A DNA stretch of 64,000 nt from contig VGZR01000001.1 of NCBI GenBank assembly GCA_016872515.1, positions 16,475 through 80,474 on the forward strand. The letters run 5' to 3'. The notes beneath the pieces were generated by a model, which saw nothing but the letters and a program-made list of their open reading frames with translations, was not told the DNA's origin and ran no database searches. This stretch comes from SAR202 cluster bacterium (GTDB taxonomy: Bacteria; Chloroflexota; Dehalococcoidia; Lucifugimonadales; VGZR01). This document shows positions 39,930 through 46,380 of this stretch, piece after piece (the first letter of the stretch is position 1; each line of letters begins with the position of its first letter). The position numbers and the translations under genes were made by a program.

Positions 39930-40787
39930 ATGCTGAAAACACCGGTCATAGATTTCCACACGCATATCTTCCCGCCAGACGTCTGCGCCCACCGTGAGCG
40001 CTACCTGGAGCGGGACGCGACCCTGCGCGACCTGTACGCCAGCGCCAAGGCAAGGATGACTGGGGCGGACGAACTGCTCCAGGCGATGGACGAAGACAAG
40101 GTGGACGTGTCGGTGGCGATGGGCATCGGCTGGACGGACCAGGGCCTGGCCCGTGAGTGCAATGACTACATCATCGAGACGGCGCGGAAACACGCGAAAC
40201 GCATCGTCGGTTTCGCCGGGGTGAACCCAGCGTGGGGCGATGCTGCGGCCGTGGAGGCGGAGCGGTGCGCTGCCGCCGGGCTGCGCGGCATCGGCGAGCT
40301 CCACCCCGACACGCAGGGATTCGATATCACCAACCAGGCGGACATGGCCCTGCTCATGGAGGCCGCGCGGCACCACAAGCTGCTGGTGACACTGCACTCG
40401 TCGGAGCCGGTGGGCCACGCCTATGCGGGCAAGGGCAAGACGACGCCGGAGCGCGTCATGCGCTTCGTCGCCAACTTCCCCGACATTACCTCGATCCTAG
40501 CGCACTGGGGCGGTGGGCTGCCCTTCTACAACCTCATGCCCGAGGTGCGCACGACGCTGGCGAACGTGTACTTCGACACGGCGGCATCGCCGTTCCTCTA
40601 CGACACCAGGGTGTTCGACACAGCGGCCATCCTGGTTGGCGCGGGAAGGGTACTGGTGGGCAGCGACTATCCACTGCTGCGCCACGGGCGACTGCGGGCG
40701 CAGGTCGAGACGTCCAAACTGACTCCTGCGGAGCGGGAAGCGCTCCTTGGTGGCAACGCGGCGGCGCTGCTAGGGCTGCGCCGCTAG
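39930..40787 (+). CDS. Amidohydrolase family protein (ACMSD-like TIM barrel)
   Basis: The 285-aa protein of the amidohydrolase_2 type has the metal-binding HxH motif VIDFHTHIFPPDV at the N-terminus. Later metal and active-site blocks are LLVTLHSSEPVGHAY, ILAHWGGGLPFYN and the Asp motif VLVGSDYPLLRH. Relatives include ACMSD decarboxylase, gamma-resorcylate decarboxylase and 2-pyrone-4,6-dicarboxylate hydrolase-like enzymes. It follows the two SDRs by 18 nt, probably in one operon. Its last 18 nt overlap the convergent GDCCVxC gene. Confidence 0.87.
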   Translation: MLKTPVIDFHTHIFPPDVCAHRERYLERDATLRDLYASAKARMTGADELLQAMDEDKVDVSVAMGIGWTDQGLARECNDYIIETARKHAKRIVGFAGVNPAWGDAAAVEAERCAAAGLRGIGELHPDTQGFDITNQADMALLMEAARHHKLLVTLHSSEPVGHAYAGKGKTTPERVMRFVANFPDITSILAHWGGGLPFYNLMPEVRTTLANVYFDTAASPFLYDTRVFDTAAILVGAGRVLVGSDYPLLRHGRLRAQVETSKLTPAEREALLGGNAAALLGLRR

Positions 40788-40979
40788 CTGTTTCGGCGGG
40801 CAGCGCACGTCGGCGTAGGAGCAGAAGACGCAGCAGTCGCCGCGCTTAGGGCGCAGGACTGCCTTGCAGTTGGCGCAGTCGTAGAAGAACTGGCAGGCAT
40901 CGGTCGGCATCTCCGTCTTTTGCACGAAGCTGCACTCAGGACACTTGAGGTTGGCGCTCAGCGCGATACCTGAAGGCAT
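40770..40979 (-). CDS. GDCCVxC-domain (seleno)protein family member, cysteine form
   Basis: From ATG 40979 the product is 69 aa: a CxxC pair (LKCPECSFVQ), FFYDCANCKAVLRP and the family hallmark GDCCVFCSYADVRCPP. Members of this small Cys-rich family are annotated as (seleno)proteins because some have Sec in the motif. Here every position is a Cys codon. The longer track start (41054) lies inside the FIST gene. It begins 7 nt after the FIST stop, so the two are probably co-transcribed. Likely a thiol or metal-binding protein; the role is unknown. Confidence 0.85.
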   Translation of the reverse strand: MPSGIALSANLKCPECSFVQKTEMPTDACQFFYDCANCKAVLRPKRGDCCVFCSYADVRCPPKQLAAQP

Positions 40980-40986
40980 TTGAGTG

Positions 40987-42177
40987 TTAGATGTCGCGTT
41001 TTGGCCGGAAGATGCCGAAGGAACTGGTGTAGCCGTGGAGGTACGTGGTGCCACTCACCTGGCCGATCTCGCCGTTACAGAAGAAGCCGGTCAGGGGCAT
41101 GTCGCTGATCTTGGCGTGGAACATGTAAGTGTCGTGGTCAGGCCGCCCGTAAAGGTACGCCCCTCTGCCGAGGCACTGGAAGAGCAAGGCGCCCTGGCCG
41201 ACGCTGTTCCGGCGTGAGGCGGCGTAACGGGTGAGCATGACGTCGAGGTCGGCGGCGGACGTGGTGGCATCGCGCAGGTGGAACTGCACGGTCTGGCCCT
41301 CCTTGAGGACCTCGCCGACGGCCAGCGCGCCATGCTCCTGGTCGGCCCCCAGGATATTGCGGATGAGGAAGTCGCCCTGACGGGGGTTGTCGTTCATCTC
41401 ATCCATGACGATGCCGAGGAACAGGGACTGGCGGGCGAGCCGTTGGTCGTCTTCGGGTAGGGTGGAGTAGAGCTCTTGCAGCACCTTGAGCGGCTGCTGG
41501 CCGTCCACCTCCAGGAGGTAGTTGGCATGGCAGGCGGTGACGTGCATCGGCTGGCCGACGGGACGGCAGCCTTGGGCGACGACGGTGTCCACGGTGATGT
41601 TGCCGGAGAGGGCGACGCCGACGGCCCCTGCGCGGTGGGTGCTGCCACCAAGGAAGAGTGCGTTGCCGCCGGGCTGGTGGGCGCCGCTCGCCAGGCCGCC
41701 GATCTTGGCGCTGAGAGGATAGGCGAAGTCCAGGCCCATCAGCAGGGCCTCGCCCCGGATGCTGAAGGGGTCGGCCACCATCAGGAACACTGGGTCGGCG
41801 CTGGCCTGGGCGCCGACCAGAGACTCCCATTCGGAAGGCGCGGCATCCTCGTCAGGGAGCTTGTCATCCTCTATGTGGAAGGGACTCAGCGTCACGTTTG
41901 GTAGAACAGCGGCGGAGACGGCGAACGCGGGGCTGCGCTCGACCTCTTGACCCGCGCCGATGACGCCGTCGGCGGAGCAGCCGAGCACAAGACCACCACC
42001 CAATGCGTGGTGTAGAAGTTCGGGCGCGGCGTCGTAACCCGTGGCGTGATGCGGCGACGAAAAGGCGACCACCAGGTCGGGGACCGTGCTGCCTAGCTCC
42101 GCCTTGACCGTCGCGGCGCACTCGGCGACGGCCTCGGTCAGTGTCGCCTTCTCAGATAGCGCCGATGCCCACTTCAT
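40987..42177 (-). CDS. FIST-domain sensory protein
   Basis: This is a 396-aa protein from ATG 42177 (MKWASALSEKATLTEAV); the 443-aa track ORF extends it without support. The FIST_N domain (about residues 20-225) includes DLVVAFSSPHHATGYD and LVLGCSADGVIGAGQEVE. The FIST_C domain (about 240-375) includes VDGQQPLKVLQELYS, NILGADQEHGALAVGE and ALLFQCLGRGAYLYG. FIST domains are thought to sense small ligands such as amino acids. It stands alone, with no fused kinase or chemoreceptor, and is followed by the GDCCVxC gene. Confidence 0.9.
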   Translation of the reverse strand: MKWASALSEKATLTEAVAECAATVKAELGSTVPDLVVAFSSPHHATGYDAAPELLHHALGGGLVLGCSADGVIGAGQEVERSPAFAVSAAVLPNVTLSPFHIEDDKLPDEDAAPSEWESLVGAQASADPVFLMVADPFSIRGEALLMGLDFAYPLSAKIGGLASGAHQPGGNALFLGGSTHRAGAVGVALSGNITVDTVVAQGCRPVGQPMHVTACHANYLLEVDGQQPLKVLQELYSTLPEDDQRLARQSLFLGIVMDEMNDNPRQGDFLIRNILGADQEHGALAVGEVLKEGQTVQFHLRDATTSAADLDVMLTRYAASRRNSVGQGALLFQCLGRGAYLYGRPDHDTYMFHAKISDMPLTGFFCNGEIGQVSGTTYLHGYTSSFGIFRPKRDI

Positions 42178-42238
42178 CTCATCACTCCGACTTCCACTGC
42201 CCGGTACAATGGCAATTCTAGTCGAGGTGAGGGGACTC

Positions 42239-42874
42239 GTGGAAGTACCGGCAGCCGCTAGGGTTGGACCTGACAGCATCCGCGCGTTCGTGGCCATCGA
42301 GCTGCCGGATGAGGTCAAGGCGGACCTGGAGCGGCAGGTCGCAGCGCTGCGGCAAGCGAATGTGCGCGGGCTGCGCCTGGTTCGCCCGGAAGCGGTGCAC
42401 CTGACCTTGAAGTTCCTGGGAGAGGTTTCGCACCCTCAGGTGGTCCAGGTGTCCGAGGCGGTGAAGTGCGTCTCCGCGGACCACGAGCCGTTTTCGCTGG
42501 GATTGGCCGATGTGGGGATGTTCCCGCCGAGAGGGCCGGCTCGGGTGCTGTGGGTCGGCGTGGGAGGCGATGTCGAGGCGTTGGCGGCGCTGCAAAGGAA
42601 CATCGAGGAGGCGCTGACGGCTGTCGGCTTCGCAAAAGAGGGGAGAAGGTTCACGCCTCATCTCACGCTTGCCCGAATCAACGACAACGCGACGTTCGAC
42701 GAACGCAAAAAGGCTGCAGACGCGCACCGCACGGCCTGGAGTCCGAGCGGGTGTCGGATGCACGCAGAGGCAGTGAACCTGATGCGCAGCCATCTGAATG
42801 CCGATGGTGCTACATACGAGCGGCTGGCACGCATCCCGCTAGGGCGCAGAGCGGTGCGGGGGAGCGCAGGTTAG
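42239..42874 (+). CDS. thpR: RNA 2',3'-cyclic phosphodiesterase (LigT/ThpR family)
   Basis: The 2H phosphoesterase has two HxTx motifs, HLTLKFLGEV and HLTLARIN. From GTG 42239 it is 211 aa; the GAGGTGAGGGG site at 42225 and a TACAAT -10 at 42205-42210 support this start over the track's 42086. The core IRAFVAIELPDEVKADL matches the family N-terminus. The enzyme opens 2',3'-cyclic phosphate ends to 2'-phosphates in vitro. It is divergent from the FIST gene. Confidence 0.92.
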   Translation: MEVPAAARVGPDSIRAFVAIELPDEVKADLERQVAALRQANVRGLRLVRPEAVHLTLKFLGEVSHPQVVQVSEAVKCVSADHEPFSLGLADVGMFPPRGPARVLWVGVGGDVEALAALQRNIEEALTAVGFAKEGRRFTPHLTLARINDNATFDERKKAADAHRTAWSPSGCRMHAEAVNLMRSHLNADGATYERLARIPLGRRAVRGSAG

Positions 42875-42877
42875 CGC

Positions 42878-42907
42878 TTGTTCAGGCTAGGGAGCGGGGT
42901 GTATACT
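42878..42907 (+). promoter_or_regulatory. Promoter of the zinc-ribbon / sortase genes
   Basis: TTGTTC (42878-42883) and TATACT (42902-42907), 18 nt apart, begin just after the thpR stop. They explain why the zinc-ribbon start must lie downstream, at 42953, and not at the track start 42878. Confidence 0.5.
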
Positions 42908-42952
42908 GGCCCAGCTTCGTATTCCTGGGCGGCGCAGCCAGAGGAGGCTGTT

Positions 42953-43171
42953 GTGAACAGTGGCGGAAACGTGTGGCCCGAGTGCCGTAAATGTCAGCGC
43001 GGAAATCTTCTCCCCCTCTCCGATTTTGGAAGCCAAGGAGCACCGATACACTACAAGGCGTGGGTGTGCAGCAATCCAGAGTGCGGCTTCAATATCAAGA
43101 TTCGGAATGGGGATGTCTTCGTCAATGAGCCCATCACGAGTGGGGCGTCGCACACGCCCAGGATGAGATAG
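42953..43171 (+). CDS. Small zinc-ribbon protein
   Basis: From GTG 42953 (strong GAGGAGG site at 42941) the product is 72 aa, MNSGGNVWPECRKCQRGN, with a second half-site WVCSNPECGFNIKI. CxxC and CxxxxC about 35 residues apart suggest one structural zinc. No enzyme domain is present. The sortase gene starts 10 nt downstream, so they may share a transcript. Function unknown. Confidence 0.7.
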   Translation: MNSGGNVWPECRKCQRGNLLPLSDFGSQGAPIHYKAWVCSNPECGFNIKIRNGDVFVNEPITSGASHTPRMR

Positions 43172-43181
43172 CCCGCATCCG

Positions 43182-44084
43182 GTGAAAGCGGACCCCGCTT
43201 TCTCAAACGACGTACCAGCAGCCTCTCCCGGCCCGACGCAACAGGGCAGGAACCCCCGCGCGCCACGCCGCTTATTGGGCGTCGCACTGCTGTCGGGCGG
43301 CCTGCTGCTCCTGGCAATGGTTGGAGCGTACTTCGGCTATCGCGCCTATGCACGTTCGAACGCGGATGTGCTGAACGTCTCCGCCGAGGTCGCGGCCGTG
43401 CAACCGGCGGTACGTGAACAGGCTCCAGAAGAAGACCTGCCGGAGTCAGAGGGCGATGCCCTCTTTACCGCTTACCAGGACGCCTATGCGGATGTCCAGG
43501 TCCATCCGAAGTATTGGAACAGGCCCCTGTGGGCCGGTTCCGGCTCCTCGCGCGGCGAAGGGTTGCCCGACGGCTTCGCGCCGGTGTCCCCCGACATGCA
43601 GCTGATGGCCAGCGGGCTGGCGGCGCGTGCCGAGAGCATCGCCATCCCCGCGATCGGCGTGGAGTCCAGCGTGGCGGAGCTGGCGATCCTCGACCTGGGC
43701 GACAGCAAGCAGTACGAGACGCCGAAGAACGTGGTGGGCCACATCCCCGAGACGGCGAACCCCGGCGAGGGCGGCAACGGCTGGTTCTTCGGCCACCTGG
43801 AGAGCCCCATCCGCGGCGAAGGTAACGTCTTCCGCCGCCTGCCAGAGGTGCCGAGGCTGCTCAAGGAGTACCTGGAGACGGGCGATGAACCCGTGTATGT
43901 CTTCCTGTCAAGCCTGGACGGGGAGTTCCTCTACCAGGTCACGGAGACGAAGGTGGTGCACAGGGACGACCTAGCGCTGTACGACTCCGACAGCGCGGAG
44001 GTTACGCTGGTGACGTGCTACCCGCGCTTCGTGTACGACCAGCGGGTGGTGGTGACGGCCAAACTGGTGGGTGTGAAGAGCTGA
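43182..44084 (+). CDS. Sortase-family transpeptidase
   Basis: The 300-aa membrane protein has an N-terminal cytoplasmic tail and one anchor (about residues 30-52, LLGVALLSGGLLLLAMVG), then an extracellular sortase beta-barrel. Catalytic His lies in GWFFGHLESP, Cys in VTLVTCYPRF, and Arg probably in YDQRVVVTA. The class E/F-like TLVTC pattern fits. Sortases link proteins to the envelope or to each other, but no LPxTG-type substrate is visible in this window. The start is GTG 43182. Confidence 0.87.
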   Translation: MKADPAFSNDVPAASPGPTQQGRNPRAPRRLLGVALLSGGLLLLAMVGAYFGYRAYARSNADVLNVSAEVAAVQPAVREQAPEEDLPESEGDALFTAYQDAYADVQVHPKYWNRPLWAGSGSSRGEGLPDGFAPVSPDMQLMASGLAARAESIAIPAIGVESSVAELAILDLGDSKQYETPKNVVGHIPETANPGEGGNGWFFGHLESPIRGEGNVFRRLPEVPRLLKEYLETGDEPVYVFLSSLDGEFLYQVTETKVVHRDDLALYDSDSAEVTLVTCYPRFVYDQRVVVTAKLVGVKS

Positions 44085-44107
44085 AGCGCGGCCCCACGCG
44101 GACCGCC

Positions 44108-45001
44108 CTACCGCCGGGCGCTGGCCAGCGCCAGCGTATTTTTGATCACGGCCATGAACTCCTGCGTCCGCTTCGACAGCGTCTTGCCCTGGAGCCAGAT
44201 GACCCCGGCCTGCTCCACCGGAAGCAGGTGTGTCAGCTTCATCACGCCCAACTCCTCTAGGTCCTTGGGCTCGATGGCGAGGCTCGGCCCGACGGAGACA
44301 CCCATGCCGAGAGCCACGTAGCGTTTGATGGTGTCCATGCTGTCCAACTCGACGATGACCTCGAAGGACACCCCTCTGCGGCGGAACTCGGCCTCGAGCA
44401 TGCGGCGCGTCCACGTCCCCTTGCCCATCATGATGAGCGGGTGTTTGGCGATCTCCTCCAAGGTCGTGACAGGCGACTTCAGGAGGGGATGGCCCAACGG
44501 AGCGACCAGGACGCGCTCGTAGGGGAACAGGGGCAGGAACTCGAAGTCGGTGCCCCGCTCCGGGCTGGGAACCAGGCCGATGTCGGCCTCACCCTCTTCC
44601 ACCATGTGCATCACGTCCTCTCGCCTCCCTGCGAGGACGCGCAGGCGGGCATGGGGAGACGTCTTCAGGAAGACACGTACGGCCTGGACGAGGGTGTGGG
44701 GGATGATTTCGTGGGTGGAGGCGACGCGGACCGGCCCTTCCTGCTCGACGATGCCGGCGTGGGCGGCTAGTGAGTCGATGCCCTCCACGAGGGGAGATGC
44801 GAGCTGTGCCAAGGCCGCCCCGACCGGCGTGAGCTGGATCGGCCGCTTGATGCGGTCGAAGAGCTGGACTCCCAGCTCCTCTTCCAGTTTCTTGATGTGG
44901 GTCGTCACCGTCGGTTGGCCGACGTTGAGCTGCTCGGCGGCGCGCGAGATGCTCTTCAGCTTGGCAGCGGTGCAGAAACTCCGTAACTCCCTAAGTTCCA
45001 T
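44108..45001 (-). CDS. LysR-family transcriptional regulator
   Basis: The 297-aa protein begins with a winged helix-turn-helix (MELRELRSFCTAAKLKSISR, AAEQLNVGQPTVTTHIKKLE; residues 1-60). The periplasmic-binding-like effector domain occupies about 90-295. The sequence resembles CysB/Cbl-like and LTTR catabolic regulators, but the effector cannot be inferred. It is divergent from a 50-codon ORF; the 143-nt gap contains a T-N11-A dyad and a promoter, so it probably controls itself and that ORF. Confidence 0.94.
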   Translation of the reverse strand: MELRELRSFCTAAKLKSISRAAEQLNVGQPTVTTHIKKLEEELGVQLFDRIKRPIQLTPVGAALAQLASPLVEGIDSLAAHAGIVEQEGPVRVASTHEIIPHTLVQAVRVFLKTSPHARLRVLAGRREDVMHMVEEGEADIGLVPSPERGTDFEFLPLFPYERVLVAPLGHPLLKSPVTTLEEIAKHPLIMMGKGTWTRRMLEAEFRRRGVSFEVIVELDSMDTIKRYVALGMGVSVGPSLAIEPKDLEELGVMKLTHLLPVEQAGVIWLQGKTLSKRTQEFMAVIKNTLALASARR

Positions 45002-45029
45002 AGCCAGCCTCTACAGACATATGCAAGTT

Positions 45030-45044
45030 ATAGATGTAATGTAT
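45030..45044. promoter_or_regulatory. Candidate LysR operator (T-N11-A dyad)
   Basis: ATAGATGTAATGTAT is an interrupted dyad (ATA-N-AT ... AT-N-TAT) that fits the LTTR consensus T-N11-A. It lies 29 nt from the LysR start. Its centre is about 55-60 nt upstream of the probable transcription start of the divergent small ORF, a usual activator position. Confidence 0.45.
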
Positions 45045-45057
45045 CACACAATATCCC

Positions 45058-45086
45058 TTCACAAGATACTCCTCTGGGCCTACGAT
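45058..45086 (+). promoter_or_regulatory. Promoter of the 50-codon ORF
   Basis: TTCACA (45058-45063) and TACGAT (45081-45086) are separated by 17 nt on the plus strand, between the LysR operator candidate and the ORF at 45145. The weak -10 fits an activator-dependent promoter. Confidence 0.45.
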
Positions 45087-45144
45087 AGTAATGCGATAAG
45101 CAAATGACCGAGCCCCCAAGAGGCCGAGTAGAGGAGGAAACAAG

Positions 45145-45297
45145 ATGTTTCAGAAGCTGATTGAGACTGTCCTGGAGCTCACGTCGAACCAGGGCTTCGA
45201 GTCGTACCTGCGGAACCTTCAGAAGAATGGGACCGCGGGCCTTCCGACCCGTGACGAGGCGCTGAAGGACTACCAGTCCGCCGTCCGGCCTCACTAA
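45145..45297 (+). CDS. Unrecognised 50-aa protein divergent from LysR
   Basis: This ORF is below the track cut-off. It reads MFQKLIETVLELTSNQGFES, and the rest ends DEALKDYQSAVRPH. An excellent GAGGAGGAAACAAG ribosome site precedes the ATG, and codon use looks like that of neighbouring genes. It is soluble, helical at the N-terminus and without Cys or a signal. I do not recognise a family. With its own promoter, the LysR-box candidate and a perfect terminator 54 nt after the stop, it appears to be a stand-alone LysR-controlled unit; part of the transcript could also act as RNA. Confidence 0.65.
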   Translation: MFQKLIETVLELTSNQGFESYLRNLQKNGTAGLPTRDEALKDYQSAVRPH

Positions 45298-45351
45298 GCC
45301 GACAGCGCAAGCGATAGCGTGCCCCTGACGGGGCGCGCCAAGCAGAAGGTC

Positions 45352-45391
45352 GTATAGGGCGCACCAAATAGCTGGTGCGCCCTATACTTTT
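45352..45391 (+). terminator. Strong rho-independent terminator
   Basis: Perfect 14-bp arms (left half GTATAGGGCGCACC, loop AAATAGCT) at 45352-45387 are followed by TTTT. It ends the transcript of the 50-codon ORF and separates it from ftsY, which starts 35 nt later. Confidence 0.88.
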
Positions 45392-45425
45392 GTGGGAAAC
45401 TTCCTCTGGTCTCGAGGAGGGCAAC

Positions 45426-46367
45426 CTGCTCCGGTTCCTACGCAAACTCAAGCCTGAGAAGACGTCACAGGCGGTCACCAAAACACGGGAGACGTGGTTC
45501 TCCCGTGTCAAGACGCTGTTCCGCAGCGCCAAATTGGACGACGACCTGTGGGACCAACTCGAGGAGCTGCTCATCTCGGCCGATGTGGGCGTCGCCACGA
45601 CCGAGAAGCTGTTGTCGCGGCTGAAGGCGCGAGCGCGGCAGCAGAACCTGGCGACGTCGGAGCAGGCGCTCGAGGCCCTGAAACAGGAGATGGGAAGTAT
45701 CCTGACGGCGGTGCCATCGCCAGGCCTGGAGAACGGTGCGACGCCCCCGCTCGTGGTGCTCGTGGTAGGGGTCAACGGCTCAGGAAAGACGACGAGTATC
45801 GCGAAGCTGGCCAATCTTTACAAGGAGGACGGCAAGCGGGTGGTGTTGGGCGCGGGGGACACGTTCCGGGCGGCGGCCATCGAACAGCTCCAGACCTGGG
45901 GCGGGCGTGTCGGCGTGGTCGTCATCGCACACCAGCAGGGCGCCGACCCCGGCGCCGTGGCCTTCGACACCCTCCAGGCAGCCAAAGCGAGGAGTGCCGA
46001 CGTAGTAATCATTGATACGGCTGGGCGGCTCCATACCAAAGTCAACCTGATGGAGGAGGTCAAGAAGGTGCAGCGCATCGTGTCGCGCCGTGAGGGGGGG
46101 ACGCAGCGGGTGCTGTTGACCCTAGACGCGACCACTGGCCAGAACGGCCTCCACCAGGCCCGCGCATTCGCCGAGGCCCTGAAATGTGATGGCGTGTTCC
46201 TCTCCAAGCTCGACGGCACGGCCAAGGGCGGCATCGTGCTGGCGGTCGCCGAGGAGCTGAAGCTGCCGGTGCTGTACATCGGCACGGGCGAGCAGCTTGA
46301 CGACATCGCGCCCTTCGACGCCCGCTCGTTCGTTGACGCCCTGTTCGGCGACGATGCCGGACGCTAG
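45426..46367 (+). CDS. ftsY: Signal recognition particle receptor FtsY
   Basis: This SRP-receptor GTPase targets ribosomes to the membrane. The N domain covers about residues 1-85 (LDDDLWDQLEELLISADVGV). The G domain has VVGVNGSGKTTSIAKLA (G1), GAGDTFRAAAIEQLQTW, VVIIDTAGRLHTKVNLM (G3), LSKLDGTAKGG (G4) and IGTGEQLDDIAPFDARSFVD. No ATG or GTG fits the N-terminus. The family-like start LRFLRKLKPEK follows a CTG at 45426 with a perfect GAGGAGG site five nt upstream, so CTG is the likely start; the track start at 45375 lies inside the terminator. About 313 aa. Confidence 0.95.
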   Translation: MLRFLRKLKPEKTSQAVTKTRETWFSRVKTLFRSAKLDDDLWDQLEELLISADVGVATTEKLLSRLKARARQQNLATSEQALEALKQEMGSILTAVPSPGLENGATPPLVVLVVGVNGSGKTTSIAKLANLYKEDGKRVVLGAGDTFRAAAIEQLQTWGGRVGVVVIAHQQGADPGAVAFDTLQAAKARSADVVIIDTAGRLHTKVNLMEEVKKVQRIVSRREGGTQRVLLTLDATTGQNGLHQARAFAEALKCDGVFLSKLDGTAKGGIVLAVAEELKLPVLYIGTGEQLDDIAPFDARSFVDALFGDDAGR

Positions 46368-46380
46368 CGCTACCTGACCG

